From Modestobacter sp. VKM Ac-2986 (GTDB lineage: Bacteria; Actinomycetota; Actinomycetes; Mycobacteriales; Geodermatophilaceae): DNA of 64,000 nt. Positions 7,468 to 17,897 of the stretch are shown piece after piece (positions within the stretch are counted from its first letter, which is position 1; each line of letters begins with the position of its first letter). Below the pieces are notes generated by a model, which saw nothing but the letters and a program-made list of their open reading frames with translations, did no database searches and was not told where the DNA came from. The stretch lies in assembly GCF_026967795.1 (NCBI RefSeq), contig NZ_JAPVBH010000001.1, forward strand, positions 547,028 through 611,027, in the 5' to 3' direction. The position numbers and the translations under genes were made by a program.

Positions 7468-7557
7468 GTCGCCCCCTCCTGTCTCGTCGCTGTTCCGGCA
7501 CGGCAGTTCTCGGCAGGCGCCGGACGGGACGGGAAGGGAGCCCGGGACGGCGGTCCC

Positions 7558-7563
7558 TAGACT
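7558..7563 (+). promoter_or_regulatory. -10 box of dcd, leaderless start
   Basis: TAGACT ends 7 bases before the dcd ATG, which places transcription start at or next to the start codon. No Shine-Dalgarno sequence fits in between. Confidence 0.55.
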
Positions 7564-7570
7564 CCGCGCC

Positions 7571-8167
7571 ATGCTGCTGTCCGACCGCGACATCCGGGCC
7601 GCGCTGGCCGACGGCCGGCTCGGCATCGAGCCCTACGAGCCGGCGATGGTGCAGCCCTCGAGCATCGACGTCCGGCTGGACCGCTACTTCCGGGTGTTCA
7701 ACAACGCCCGGTACACCCACATCGACCCGGCACTCCAGCAGGACGACCTGACCACCGCGGTCGAGCCCGCCGGCGACGAGCCCTTCGTGCTGCACCCCGG
7801 CGAGTTCGTGCTGGGCTCCACGCTCGAGGTCGTGCACGTCCCCGACGACCTGGCGGCCCGGCTGGAGGGCAAGTCCTCCCTCGGCCGGCTCGGGCTGCTC
7901 ACCCACTCCACGGCCGGCTTCGTCGACCCCGGGTTCTCCGGCCACATCACCCTGGAGCTGTCCAACGTGGCGAACCTGCCGATCACGTTGTGGCCGGGGA
8001 TGAAGATCGGCCAGCTGTGCCTGTTCCAGCTCAGCTCGCCCGCCGAGCACCCCTACGGCTCGGCCGTCTACGGCTCCCGCTACCAGGACCAGCGTGGCCC
8101 GACGCCGTCCCGCTCGTACCGCAACTTCACCCGCGCCGAGACCCGCCGGGCCGACCCGCCGTCCTGA
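7571..8167 (+). CDS. dcd: dCTP deaminase (probably also dUTPase)
   Basis: Deaminates dCTP on the way to dUMP for thymidylate synthesis. The 198-residue length and motifs fit the family: [16 protein letters not shown] near residues 28-43, [20 protein letters not shown] with the catalytic Glu region, then [13 protein letters not shown] and [13 protein letters not shown]. In actinobacteria the enzyme is usually bifunctional, forming dUMP directly; I infer this and cannot prove it from the sequence. It starts right behind a TAGACT box and is transcribed away from the PAS/chemoreceptor pair. A methyltransferase gene follows 72 bp after its stop codon. Confidence 0.93.
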   Translation: MLLSDRDIRAALADGRLGIEPYEPAMVQPSSIDVRLDRYFRVFNNARYTHIDPALQQDDLTTAVEPAGDEPFVLHPGEFVLGSTLEVVHVPDDLAARLEGKSSLGRLGLLTHSTAGFVDPGFSGHITLELSNVANLPITLWPGMKIGQLCLFQLSSPAEHPYGSAVYGSRYQDQRGPTPSRSYRNFTRAETRRADPPS

Positions 8168-8239
8168 CGTACGGGTACCGGGGGATGAACTGTCGTGCAC
8201 GGCCGGATGACGGGCGCCTCAGCGGGTAGAGCGCTTCCC

Positions 8240-9013
8240 ATGGACCCCCGGGACACCGCTGTGCTCCTCCCACCGCCGCCGGCCACCGACCCGGGACACG
8301 GGTTCTTCGACTGCGCCGAGGAGTCGGCGCACTACGCGTTCTCGGTGCAGCTGCTGCTCACCCAGTACGCCTCACTGGTGCCCTGGCAGGCCGAGGGCGT
8401 GGCCGAGCTGGGCAGCGGCGACGCCCGGGCGATCGCCCACGTGGTGCGGGCGGTGCCCGGCCTGCGCGTGCACGGCACCGACATCAGCCCGACCTCGGTG
8501 GAGAAGGCCCGGCAGACCATCGCCGGGCTGGGCGTGAGCGACCGCTACGGCGTCGAGCTCGGCGACTTCTTCACCTGGGCCGACTCCCCGGCCGGCCGCG
8601 ACGTCTCCACCGTCATCGCCAACCCGCCCTACATCCCTGCCCCGGACGGCGACATCCGGATGCCGGAGCTGTGGGGTGGCTGGTACGGCAACGACCTGGT
8701 GCTGCGGTTGCTCAAGGCCGGCTTCGACCACCTGCTGGTCGCCCTGCCCAGCTACTCCGACCCCGCGGCCACGCTGGCCACCGCCGCCGACCTCGGCTAC
8801 CAGGTGGCCAACTTCCTGGCCATGGGGCTGGAGTTCGGCGCCTACAGCCGTGAGCCCAAGGTCGCCCGGCACATCGCCGCGATCACCGCCGACGGCCACG
8901 GCTGGGCCGGCGCGGACTCCTACGTCGTCGCCGTCGCCCTGCTCACCCGGTCACCCGAGCTCCCCCGCGACCGGGCGACCGAGCTTCTCCGCGCCCTGCA
9001 GCTGTCGGTCTAG
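8240..9013 (+). CDS. Class I SAM-dependent methyltransferase, NPPY type
   Basis: The Rossmann methyltransferase motifs are in order: VAELGSGDARAIA (motif I), HGTDIS (acidic motif II) and VIANPPYIPAP (motif IV). NPPY is the catalytic signature of N-methyltransferases acting on adenine N6 or on glutamine (HemK/PrmC class). The protein is single-domain, 257 aa from the ATG at 8240, with no target-recognition domain. In-frame upstream starts exist at GTG 8195 and ATG 8207, and none has a convincing ribosome site. Neighbours give no clue to the substrate. It converges with the MFS gene. Confidence 0.75.
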   Translation: MDPRDTAVLLPPPPATDPGHGFFDCAEESAHYAFSVQLLLTQYASLVPWQAEGVAELGSGDARAIAHVVRAVPGLRVHGTDISPTSVEKARQTIAGLGVSDRYGVELGDFFTWADSPAGRDVSTVIANPPYIPAPDGDIRMPELWGGWYGNDLVLRLLKAGFDHLLVALPSYSDPAATLATAADLGYQVANFLAMGLEFGAYSREPKVARHIAAITADGHGWAGADSYVVAVALLTRSPELPRDRATELLRALQLSV

Positions 9014-9018
9014 ACGGA

Positions 9019-9035
9019 GCCCCCCGGGAGGGGGC
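9019..9035. terminator. Short GC hairpin between convergent genes
   Basis: GCCCCC at 9019-9024 pairs with GGGGGC at 9030-9035 between two converging stop codons. Short stem without a T-run, so only weak support. Confidence 0.3.
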
Positions 9036-9038
9036 CGG

Positions 9039-10334
9039 TCAGGAGCGCGGCTGGACGACGGGGGCGTCGAGGCCGGCGACCTCGGCCACCGGGTCCGCCG
9101 GCCCGCGGCCGGCGGTCAGGCCGGGCACCTCGTCGTCGACGTAGCGCTCCCGGCAGATGCTCCAGCCGGTGACCAGCAACAGGGCCACGCCCACGTAGAC
9201 CAGCACGAACATGCCGGTGTACCCGCCGGTGAGGCCGCGCAGCAGGCCGACCAGCAGCGGGCCCACCCCGGCCAGGGCGTACCCCCAGCCCTGGGCGACG
9301 GTCGACAGCGCGCTCACCGACTCCGGGGTGCGCCCGCGCAGGCCGAACAGCGCCAGGATCATCGCGAAGGTGCCCATCCCCAGGCCGAGCAGGCAGACCC
9401 ACAGCCAGGTGAGGGTCAGCGGGGCGAGCAGCAGCCCGGTCCAGCCGGCCAGGTAGCAGGCGATGAAGCCCAGCAGCATCGGCCGCTGCCAGTGCTGGCG
9501 CACCGCGCCCAGCGGCACGACGGCGTTGAGAGGGATGACGACCAGGGCGTTGAGGCCGACCAGGAACCCGGCCGCGTGCGCCGACATGCCCTGGTCGCGC
9601 AGGTACTGCGCCGTCCAGCCGACGATCACGTAGGCCTGCATCGCCTGCAACCCGAAGAAGGCCGCCATCAGCCAGGCCAGCCGGCTGTGGGTCAGCGACC
9701 GCAGCCGGACGGCGACGTGCGTGCCGCGCGAGGCGCCCGGCCGCACCGGGACGGCGAGCCACGGCAACGCCGCGATCAGCGCGAACACCGCCCAGATGCC
9801 CAGTCCCCAGCGCCAGCCGTCGATGCCGGCGGCCTCGGCGATCGGCGCGGTGGAGACGCTGGCGACCGCGCCGCCGATGGCCAGCGCGGTGCTGTAGGCG
9901 CCCACCAGCAGCCCGGTCCGGTCGGGGAACCAGCGCTTGACCAAGCCGGGCAGCAGCACGTTGCCCAGCGCCCCGCCGACCATCGTGGCCACGGTGCCCA
10001 GCAGGAAGACCACCACGTTGGGCACGGAGACCCGGGCGAGCAGGCCCAGGGTCATGACCAGCAGCGCCGCGGCCAGCACGTGCCCGTCCCGGAAGCGGGC
10101 GGCCAGCGGCGGGCCGGCGAAGCCGATCAGCGCGAAGCAGATCAGCGGCATGCTGGTGATCAGCCCGGCCAGCCCGGAGGAGATGCCCAGTCCGCGCTCG
10201 ATCTCCTCGAGCACCGGGCCGACGCTGTTGACCGCCGTCCGCAGGTTGAAGCCGGTCAGCACGATCGCCGTCCCGACCAGGAGCAGGCCCCGCCGCGAGG
10301 AGGCGGTCGGCGGTGCGGCAGCGCGGCTGGTCAC
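9039..10334 (-). CDS. MFS transporter, CynX/NimT-like
   Basis: Twelve hydrophobic segments over 431 residues and the layout of the cyanate/nitroimidazole-type branch of the major facilitator superfamily. An early NLRTAVNSVGPVL lies in the first helix, GFAGPPLAARF after helix 2, and VKRWFPDRTGLLVGAYSTAL in the middle. Members export or import small organic compounds; the substrate here is unknown. Start is GTG 10334, with an AGGA about 9 bases upstream. It stands alone between a convergent methyltransferase gene and an upstream same-strand gene for a small anchored protein. Confidence 0.8.
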   Translation of the reverse strand: MTSRAAAPPTASSRRGLLLVGTAIVLTGFNLRTAVNSVGPVLEEIERGLGISSGLAGLITSMPLICFALIGFAGPPLAARFRDGHVLAAALLVMTLGLLARVSVPNVVVFLLGTVATMVGGALGNVLLPGLVKRWFPDRTGLLVGAYSTALAIGGAVASVSTAPIAEAAGIDGWRWGLGIWAVFALIAALPWLAVPVRPGASRGTHVAVRLRSLTHSRLAWLMAAFFGLQAMQAYVIVGWTAQYLRDQGMSAHAAGFLVGLNALVVIPLNAVVPLGAVRQHWQRPMLLGFIACYLAGWTGLLLAPLTLTWLWVCLLGLGMGTFAMILALFGLRGRTPESVSALSTVAQGWGYALAGVGPLLVGLLRGLTGGYTGMFVLVYVGVALLLVTGWSICRERYVDDEVPGLTAGRGPADPVAEVAGLDAPVVQPRS

Positions 10335-10399
10335 GTCCGGTCATCCTGCTCCGGGCACGGCCGGCTGCCCACCGCGGGTCCCGCCGGTGCCCCGTGGGC

Positions 10400-10957
10400 C
10401 TAGCGGGTGCCGATCACCGTGAGCGTCACGGCGGTGGCCGGGGTGGTCGTGCCGTCCTCGGCCAGCCGCAGCAGCGCCAGCTCGTGCGGCCCGTCGCCGG
10501 CCGGGGTGGCCAGCACCAGCGTGGGGCTCAGGCACTGCTGCAATCGCAGCGCCGGTCCGGCGGCGGTCTCGGTGTAGGTCACGGTGTTCCCGGCGTCGCC
10601 GCGCACCGGGGCGCCGTCCAGGGTCACCACGTAGGCGGTCTCCCCGGGCCCGGTGAGCCGGAAGCGCAGCGGGGTCCCGGCGACGACCTGGCTGGTCTCG
10701 ACCGCGATCCGCGGGGTCGTGCAGTCGGCAGTGATCGGCACGTCGCCCGGCCCACGGGTGTTGGCCAGGGCCAGCACCGCGAAGACGACCACCGCCACGG
10801 CCAGCCAGGTCCAGTTGCGGCCCCGGCGGATCGTCGGCCGGTCGTCGGCCAGGGTCCGCTCGTCGTTGACGTCGCGGGCGTAGTGCATCCGGGTGCTGCG
10901 GTCGGCGGCGGCGCGCTCGGCGTCCCCGCGGCGGCGGGCCCCGCCGGGGGAGGTCAT
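10400..10957 (-). CDS. Single-pass membrane protein, unknown
   Basis: Not a recognised family. From the ATG at 10957 it has 185 residues: a basic N-terminus of about 52 residues, one membrane helix (WTWLAVAVVVFAVLALANT), then an extracytoplasmic beta-rich domain with two cysteines (ADCTTP and LQQCLSP) that may form a disulfide. The frame extends to 11074, but the extra N-terminus has low complexity. It is transcribed away from the PadR gene. Confidence 0.55.
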   Translation of the reverse strand: MTSPGGARRRGDAERAAADRSTRMHYARDVNDERTLADDRPTIRRGRNWTWLAVAVVVFAVLALANTRGPGDVPITADCTTPRIAVETSQVVAGTPLRFRLTGPGETAYVVTLDGAPVRGDAGNTVTYTETAAGPALRLQQCLSPTLVLATPAGDGPHELALLRLAEDGTTTPATAVTLTVIGTR

Positions 10958-11127
10958 CGGTGCCCGCCCGACGTGCGGCGGGCCTGCGGGCGGGCGGTCA
11001 TGTGCTCCAGTGTCGCTCCCGCTGTCCGGGCCCCGACACGCCGCAGCTCCTCGCCCGTCCGCACTAGTGTGCATGGTGCACTACCGCGGACGCCGCCACC
11101 CGGTGACGTCGGGTGGAGGAGGTGGCG

Positions 11128-11454
11128 GTGGACGCGAGTCAGCTGCTCAAGGGCGTGCTGGACGTCGCGGTGCTCGCCGTGGTGCGCCAGGCCGACGGCT
11201 ACGGCTACGACGTGGTCCGCCGGCTGCGCACCGCGGGCCTGGAGGGGGTGGGCGACGCGTCGGTCTACGGGACGCTGCGCCGGCTGTACCAGGCGGGGGC
11301 GCTGACGTCCTACGTCGTGCCCAGCGACGAGGGACCGCACCGCAAGTACTACGCGATCAACGACAGGGGGCGTTCGGTGCTGGAGGACTCGGGCAAGACG
11401 TGGAGGACGTTCGTCGACGCCGTCGACGGCCTGCTCGACGGGGCGCCGGCGTGA
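11128..11454 (+). CDS. PadR-family transcriptional regulator
   Basis: Small winged-helix repressor of 108 aa. The PadR pattern is clear: LLKGVLDVAVLAVVRQADGY, then YGYDVVRRL, DASVYGTLRRLYQAGALTSY and HRKYYAINDRG. I use GTG 11128, five bases after GGAGGAGG; GTG codons at 11113 and 11122 are less well placed. Its TGA overlaps the GTG of the next gene, a HAAS-domain membrane protein. PadR genes are commonly paired with such partners, and the regulator probably controls the pair in response to an unknown ligand. Confidence 0.88.
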   Translation: MDASQLLKGVLDVAVLAVVRQADGYGYDVVRRLRTAGLEGVGDASVYGTLRRLYQAGALTSYVVPSDEGPHRKYYAINDRGRSVLEDSGKTWRTFVDAVDGLLDGAPA

Positions 11455-12566
11455 CCGCGCCGATCGCCCCCGGGACGCAGGAGGCCCGGGACTACCTGGC
11501 CGACGTCGAGCACGAGCTCGCCGACCTGCCCGCCGACGAGCGGGCCGCGCTCCTGGAGGACCTCGAGCAGCACCTGGCGGCCCTGGCCGAGGAGGGTGAC
11601 GACTGTCCCCTCGTCATCCGGCTCGGCTCCCCGGCCGCCTATGCCGAGGAGCTCCGCGCCGCCGCCGGCCTCCCGGCGCAGGGCGGCGCCCGCCCGGCGC
11701 CGCGCCGGGACGAGCTGCGGCGGCTGCTCGCCCAGGTCGAGGCCCACCCGCTGACCGGTGAGGTCCGCCGGCTGTGGGCCGAGCTGCGGCCGGCGTGGTG
11801 GGTGCTGCGGGGCTACCTGCTCATCGCCCTGCCCAGCGCACTGGCCGGCCAGTGGGACTTCCCGGTGCCCGCGGCGCTGGGCAGTCACGTGCTCGGCCTG
11901 CTGCTGGTGGTGGGCGCGATCGCCGGCTCGGTCGTCCTCGGGCGCCGGCAGCTCACGCCGTCGGCCACCCGGCTGCTGACCGTCGGCGGCGCGGTGCTCG
12001 CGCTGCTGTCCTTCCTGGTGGCCGTGGGCGGGACGCAGTCGTCGACCTACGTCGACTACGCCACCCCGGTGGTCTACGACCAGGCCGTCGGCGACTTCCC
12101 GCTCGTGTCGCGGTACGGGCCGGTCACCGACGTGCTGCCCTACGCCGCGGACGGGACCCCGCTGCAGGGCGTGCTGCTCTACGACCAGGACGGGCGCCCG
12201 CTGCAGGTCGGCGTCCAGGAGTGGTGGGCCGACGGGTGCAGCCGGGTGCTGCGCCAGCCGCTGGCGGCCGACGGCGTCCCCGTGCCGCACGCGTTCCCGC
12301 AGACCTACGTGCTGGACCCGACCGGTGGCGGCCTGGAGGACCCGGCGCTGTGCGACCTGGTCACCGACCGGCCCGAGGTGTCGCTGCCGGTCTTCCCGTC
12401 GGCGGCGGCCACCGGGACCCCGGCCGTCCCGACGTCCGCCGTCCCGACGTCCGCCGTCCCGACGTCCGCCGTCCCGGCTCCTGCGCCGACCTCGGCCCTC
12501 CCGACGGGCGCCGTCCCGACCCCGGCGCCGGCCCCTGCGACACCGACCGGGGCAGCCGGCAACTGA
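11451..12566 (+). CDS. HAAS (DUF1700-type) domain membrane protein
   Basis: 371 residues. The N-terminal 70 residues (ARDYLADVEHELADLPADER, LLEDLEQHLAAL, RLGSPAAYAEELRAAAG) match the HAAS/DUF1700 domain that accompanies PadR regulators. Three hydrophobic segments follow at about residues 120-200, then an extracytoplasmic domain with two cysteines, and a C-terminal Pro/Thr/Ser/Ala-rich tail with three exact copies of VPTSA. The start codon overlaps the PadR stop (GTGA), so the two are translationally coupled. Such proteins are thought to sense envelope or membrane state and signal to PadR. That role is inferred. Confidence 0.72.
   Translation: MTAPIAPGTQEARDYLADVEHELADLPADERAALLEDLEQHLAALAEEGDDCPLVIRLGSPAAYAEELRAAAGLPAQGGARPAPRRDELRRLLAQVEAHPLTGEVRRLWAELRPAWWVLRGYLLIALPSALAGQWDFPVPAALGSHVLGLLLVVGAIAGSVVLGRRQLTPSATRLLTVGGAVLALLSFLVAVGGTQSSTYVDYATPVVYDQAVGDFPLVSRYGPVTDVLPYAADGTPLQGVLLYDQDGRPLQVGVQEWWADGCSRVLRQPLAADGVPVPHAFPQTYVLDPTGGGLEDPALCDLVTDRPEVSLPVFPSAAATGTPAVPTSAVPTSAVPTSAVPAPAPTSALPTGAVPTPAPAPATPTGAAGN
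12426..12470 (+). repeat. Three tandem 15-bp copies in coding DNA
   Basis: GTCCCGACGTCCGCC is repeated three times without change, encoding V-P-T-S-A units in the C-terminal tail of the HAAS protein. It keeps the frame, so copy number could vary without breaking the gene. Confidence 0.85.
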
Positions 12567-12584
12567 CCCCGGCTCCGTCCACCG

Positions 12585-12619
12585 CCACCGCACGTCCCCG
12601 AGCCGGGGACGTGCGGTGG
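12585..12619. terminator. Strong hairpin upstream of the dnaK promoter
   Basis: CCACCGCACGTCCCC pairs perfectly over 15 bp with GGGGACGTGCGGTGG around a 5-nt loop. It ends the PadR/HAAS transcript and insulates the dnaK promoter that begins about 30 bp later. Confidence 0.75.
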
Positions 12620-12648
12620 TGTGCGTGTGGAGGAGGTGGACGGGGGCG

Positions 12649-12674
12649 GGAACACCGGCGAGGGGTCTGCCGTT
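12649..12674 (+). promoter_or_regulatory. Stress-sigma-type promoter of dnaK
   Basis: GGAAC (12649-12653), 18 bases, then GTT (12672-12674) fits the GGAAY-N17-20-GTT consensus of SigH/SigR/SigE-type ECF sigma factors. It overlaps a TAGGCT box (12674-12679) that could serve the housekeeping sigma factor. Either start would fall close to the HAIR-like site. Confidence 0.6.
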
Positions 12675-12689
12675 AGGCTGGGCAGGAAA

Positions 12690-12710
12690 GTTGAGCGGAC
12701 CCGGCGCATG
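12690..12710 (+). promoter_or_regulatory. Degenerate HAIR element for HspR at dnaK
   Basis: GTTGAGC at 12690-12696, a 7-base gap and GCGCATG at 12704-12710. The left half is identical to the left half of the near-perfect site upstream of clpB; the right half matches in only about four of seven positions. HspR, encoded in this operon, represses at HAIR sites (CTTGAGT-N7-ACTCAAG). Confidence 0.45.
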
Positions 12711-12785
12711 GCTCTGGTGAGCGCGCGGTGGTCCCTCGACTCCTCGACCAGCACCACCCACTCACGACCACAGGAGAGGCCTTCC

Positions 12786-14666
<1,881 letters not shown>

Positions 14667-14683
14667 CCCCAGCGGTCCACCCC

Positions 14684-14718
14684 GCTGCCACCGGCCCGGC
14701 CCCCGGGCCGGTGGCAGC
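14684..14718 (+). terminator. Intra-operon hairpin between dnaK and grpE
   Basis: GCTGCCACCGGCCC pairs perfectly with GGGCCGGTGGCAGC around a 7-nt loop. As an attenuator or RNA-processing stop it would give more dnaK than grpE/dnaJ transcript. Confidence 0.6.
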
Positions 14719-14853
14719 CGGGGAGACCACGAGCCAGCAGGACGAGGAGCCGCTGTCCTCCGGGACGAGCGGCACCGCGACCCGACCAGCGGCGTGGCAC
14801 CGGTGCCGGCCGGCACCCGTGCGGCCGGCGCCCCGCCCGACCAGGGAGAACAC

Positions 14854-15426
14854 ATGAGCGAGCACGAGCACGAGATCGACATGAGCGGCTTCGACGAGGC
14901 GCTGGCCGCCTCCGGTGACCAGCCGGCCGCCGAGGCCGACGACGCCACGCGGCAGCTGGCCGAGCGCACCGAGGACCTGCAGCGGGTCACCGCCGAGTAC
15001 GCGAACTACCGGCGGCGGGTCGACCGCGACCGCACCCTGGTCGTCGACCAGGCGGCCGAGCGCTTCGCCGCCCAGCTGTTCCCGGTCGTCGACGACATCG
15101 AGCGCGCCCGTGACCACGGCGACCTGACCGGCGCCTTCAAGGTGGTCGCCGACCGCGTGCTGGGGCTGCTCGACGGGCTCGGCGTCGTCACCTTCGGGGT
15201 GCCCGGCGACCCGTTCGACCCCGCGCTGCACGAGGCGGTGCTCAGCGACACCTCCCCGGAGGTGACCGTCCCGACCATCACCACGGTGCTGCGCCCGGGC
15301 TTCCGGCGCGGCGACCGTGTGCTGCGCACGGCCATGGTCGGGGTGACCGAGCCCGAGACCCCGGCGGCCCAGCCGGCCGCCGTCGTCGACGGCGAGATCG
15401 ACCAGCCGGGCCCGGCCGCCGGCTGA
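14854..15426 (+). CDS. grpE: Nucleotide-exchange factor GrpE
   Basis: DnaK nucleotide-exchange factor, 190 aa. An acidic N-terminus is followed by the coiled coil ([20 protein letters not shown]) and the C-terminal beta domain with [12 protein letters not shown], a good match to the GrpE signature, and [22 protein letters not shown] 14854 follows AGGGAG. It lies between dnaK and dnaJ, with hairpins in both gaps, so its level relative to DnaK is probably set after transcription starts. Confidence 0.96.
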   Translation: MSEHEHEIDMSGFDEALAASGDQPAAEADDATRQLAERTEDLQRVTAEYANYRRRVDRDRTLVVDQAAERFAAQLFPVVDDIERARDHGDLTGAFKVVADRVLGLLDGLGVVTFGVPGDPFDPALHEAVLSDTSPEVTVPTITTVLRPGFRRGDRVLRTAMVGVTEPETPAAQPAAVVDGEIDQPGPAAG

Positions 15427-15446
15427 GCACGACCACCCGGCGGACT

Positions 15447-15469
15447 CCGCCCCCGGTACACGGGGGCGG
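15447..15469 (+). terminator. Small hairpin between grpE and dnaJ
   Basis: CCGCCCCCG pairs with CGGGGGCGG around a 5-nt loop in the 79-bp gap. Shorter than the dnaK/grpE hairpin; a partial terminator or transcript-stability element. Confidence 0.4.
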
Positions 15470-15505
15470 GGCCCGCCCGTCAGCACTGCAGAGAGGAGGC
15501 GCCTG

Positions 15506-16747
15506 ATGAGCAGCACCCGGGACTTCATCGAGAAGGACTACTACGCGGCCCTGGGCGTCGCCAAGGACGCCGACGCCGCGGCCATCAAAAAGGCCTACCG
15601 GCAGCTGGCCCGTGAGCTGCACCCGGACAAGAACCCGGACAACGCCGCGGCCGAGAAGCGCTTCAAGGAGGTCTCCGAGGCCTACGACGTGCTCTCGGAC
15701 CCCAAGCGGCGGCAGGAGTACGACGAGGCCCGCCGGCTGTTCGGCTCCGGCGGGTTCCGGCCCGGCGCCGGTGGCTCGGGCGGCTTCCCCGGTGGGTTCC
15801 CCGGGGGCGGCGCGGGCGGCGGCCAGGCCTTCGACCTCGGCGACATCTTCGGCGGTGCCGGGGCGCCCGGCGCCGGCGGCCGCGCCGGGGGGCTCGGCGA
15901 CCTCTTCGGCGGTCTGTTCACCGGTGGCGCCGGAGCACCCGGTGGTGCCGGCGGCACCCGTGGCCGTACCGCGGGCACCGGCCCGGCCCGCGGGCAGGAC
16001 GTCGAGACCGAGGCGACCCTGGCCTTCGACGAGGCCGTCCTGGGCGTGACCGTGCCGCTGCGCATGCAGAGCCCGGGCACCTGCGGCACCTGCTCCGGCA
16101 ACGGCGCGCGCCCGGGCACCAGCCCGCACACCTGCCCGGTCTGCAACGGCGCCGGCGTCACCAGCCGCAGCCAGGGGGCCTTCGCCTTCTCCGAGCCCTG
16201 CAAGGAGTGCCGCGGCACCGGCTCCGTGGTCGACGACCCGTGCCCGGAGTGCAAGGGCAGCGGCGTCACCAACCAGACGCGCACCATCACCGTCCGCATC
16301 CCAGCCGGGGTCAAGGACGGGCAGCGCATCCGGCTGGCCGGCAAGGGCGCCCCGGGGCGGCGCGGCGGACCGGCCGGGGACCTCTTCGTCGTCGTGCACG
16401 TCACCGGCTCGGAGCTGTTCGGCCGCACCGGCGACGACCTCACCCTCACCGTGCCGGTCTCCTTCGCCGAGGCCGCTCTCGGGACGACGCTGACCGTGCC
16501 CACTCTCGACGGCTCGGTCTCGCTCAAGGTGCCCGCCGGCACCGCCAGTGGCCGCACCTTCCGGGTCCGCGGCCGTGGCGTGGTCGGCAAGGCCGCCGTG
16601 GGCGACCTGCTGGTCACCGTCGAGGTCGCCGTCCCGGCCCGGCTGACCCCCGGCGCCCGCCAGGCGATCGAGGAGCTCGCCGCGGAGCTGCCCGACGACC
16701 CGCGGCCGGAGATCACCGACATGCTGCGGAACGGAGGTGCCCGATGA
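15506..16747 (+). CDS. dnaJ: Co-chaperone DnaJ (Hsp40)
   Basis: 413 aa type I J-protein that stimulates DnaK ATP hydrolysis. The J domain (about 10-75) has the HPD motif in [10 protein letters not shown] long Gly/Phe-rich region (about 85-160) follows, then the zinc-binding domain with four CxxCxGxG-type repeats ([32 protein letters not shown]) and the C-terminal substrate-binding domains. ATG 15506 lies behind GAGAGGAGG. Its TGA overlaps the ATG of hspR, so the regulator is made in step with the chaperone. Confidence 0.97.
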   Translation: MSSTRDFIEKDYYAALGVAKDADAAAIKKAYRQLARELHPDKNPDNAAAEKRFKEVSEAYDVLSDPKRRQEYDEARRLFGSGGFRPGAGGSGGFPGGFPGGGAGGGQAFDLGDIFGGAGAPGAGGRAGGLGDLFGGLFTGGAGAPGGAGGTRGRTAGTGPARGQDVETEATLAFDEAVLGVTVPLRMQSPGTCGTCSGNGARPGTSPHTCPVCNGAGVTSRSQGAFAFSEPCKECRGTGSVVDDPCPECKGSGVTNQTRTITVRIPAGVKDGQRIRLAGKGAPGRRGGPAGDLFVVVHVTGSELFGRTGDDLTLTVPVSFAEAALGTTLTVPTLDGSVSLKVPAGTASGRTFRVRGRGVVGKAAVGDLLVTVEVAVPARLTPGARQAIEELAAELPDDPRPEITDMLRNGGAR

Positions 16748-17175
16748 CCCTGCCCGACGCGGGGCGGTCCTTCGCCGAGGACGCACCCGTCTTCGTCATC
16801 TCGGTCGCTGCCGAGCTGGCCGGGATGCACGCGCAGACGCTGCGGCAGTACGACCGGCTGGGCCTGGTGCGGCCGGGGCGCACGGCTGGCGGTGGCCGCC
16901 GCTACAGCCCGCGCGACGTCGCGCTGCTGCGCGAGGTGCAGCGGCTGAGCCAGGAGGACGGCGTCAACCTGGCCGGCATCAAGCGGATCATCGAGCTGGA
17001 GTCCCGGGTCGAGGCGCTGCAGGCCCGGGTGGCCGAGCTGCTCGTCGAGCTCGACGTCGCCGAGACCGGCCGGATCGCCGCCGAGGCCGCCGTGTCGGCC
17101 ACCTACCGGCGTGACCTGGTGCCCCGGACGTCCAGTTCGGCGCTGGTGGTCTGGCGCCCCGGGGGTCATCCGTGA
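16744..17175 (+). CDS. hspR: Heat-shock repressor HspR (MerR family)
   Basis: Autoregulatory repressor of the dnaK operon and clpB, 143 aa. The MerR winged helix covers about residues 17-85: [38 protein letters not shown] and [20 protein letters not shown], followed by a coiled coil. MerR proteins bind inverted repeats; HspR binds HAIR sites, and matches are present upstream of both dnaK and clpB here. In the known mechanism DnaK acts as co-repressor. ATGA overlap with dnaJ; the MarR gene downstream may overlap its stop. Confidence 0.95.
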   Translation: MTLPDAGRSFAEDAPVFVISVAAELAGMHAQTLRQYDRLGLVRPGRTAGGGRRYSPRDVALLREVQRLSQEDGVNLAGIKRIIELESRVEALQARVAELLVELDVAETGRIAAEAAVSATYRRDLVPRTSSSALVVWRPGGHP

Positions 17176-17762
17176 CAGGTTCCGGGAACGCACAGTCCGC
17201 CCCGAGCGTGGAGAACACCGTGACCGTCGACAGCGCAGCACGCACCGACGCCGGGAGCGCCTCCGGCGAGGTCCTCCGGACCGGCGACAGCCATGAGGCC
17301 TTCGTGACCCTCGAGCGCGAGGTCGCACTGCTGCTCCGTCGCGGCCGGGCGATCCAGGCCCGGCTCGCCGGGCAGCTGCACCACGAGCTGGACGGCGCCG
17401 CCTACGGCCTCCTCGTCCTGCTCGACGACGCCGGCCCGCTGCGCGCAAGCGACGTGGTGGCCCGCCTCGGCCTGGACAAGAGCACGGTCAGCCGGCAGGT
17501 GGCCTCGCTGGTCGACCTCGGGCTGGTCGACCGGGCCGCCGACCCCGACGACGGCCGCGCGCAGGTGCTGTCGACCTCGGAGGAGGGGCACGCCCGGCTC
17601 AGCGAGCTGCGCGACGCGCGCCGCGCCCGCTGGGAGGCCGACCTCTCCGGCTGGGACACCACCGACGTCGCCACGCTCGCCACGCTGCTCGGCCGGCTCA
17701 ACCGCCTCGGCGAGGCGCGCGAGGCCGAGTTGAAGCAGCTCTCGGCCCCCGACCGCCCGTAG
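17172..17762 (+). CDS. MarR-family transcriptional regulator
   Basis: The winged-helix core is at about residues 70-140: LRASDVVARLGLDKSTVSRQ, VASLVDLGLVDRAADPDDGR and a wing ending in QVLSTSEEG. The N-terminal 40 residues look unstructured. GTG 17172 overlaps the hspR stop. A GTG at 17220 behind GGAGAACACC is an equally good start and would remove 16 residues. It is probably co-transcribed with the chaperone operon. Its ligand and targets are unknown. It resembles the MarR at 27906 in length and layout but is encoded beside different genes. Confidence 0.82.
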   Translation: MTGSGNAQSAPSVENTVTVDSAARTDAGSASGEVLRTGDSHEAFVTLEREVALLLRRGRAIQARLAGQLHHELDGAAYGLLVLLDDAGPLRASDVVARLGLDKSTVSRQVASLVDLGLVDRAADPDDGRAQVLSTSEEGHARLSELRDARRARWEADLSGWDTTDVATLATLLGRLNRLGEAREAELKQLSAPDRP

Positions 17763-17897
17763 GTCCGGCGCCGGGGCGCGCACGGACGCCGCGAGGGCGC
17801 TGGTCGATCCGCCCGGCCGCTCCTGGGGTGGGCCGGTGCGCGCGCCGTGGACCCGCCCCGACGTCCCGGCCGGTCCACCGGCGCCAGGGAGAGCTCC

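Noticed and set aside
5933-8200. Single 755-aa PAS-MCP fusion
   Set aside because: The PAS domain is in a different frame from the MCP part and has its own stop codon; the continuous frame above 6892 has no homology.
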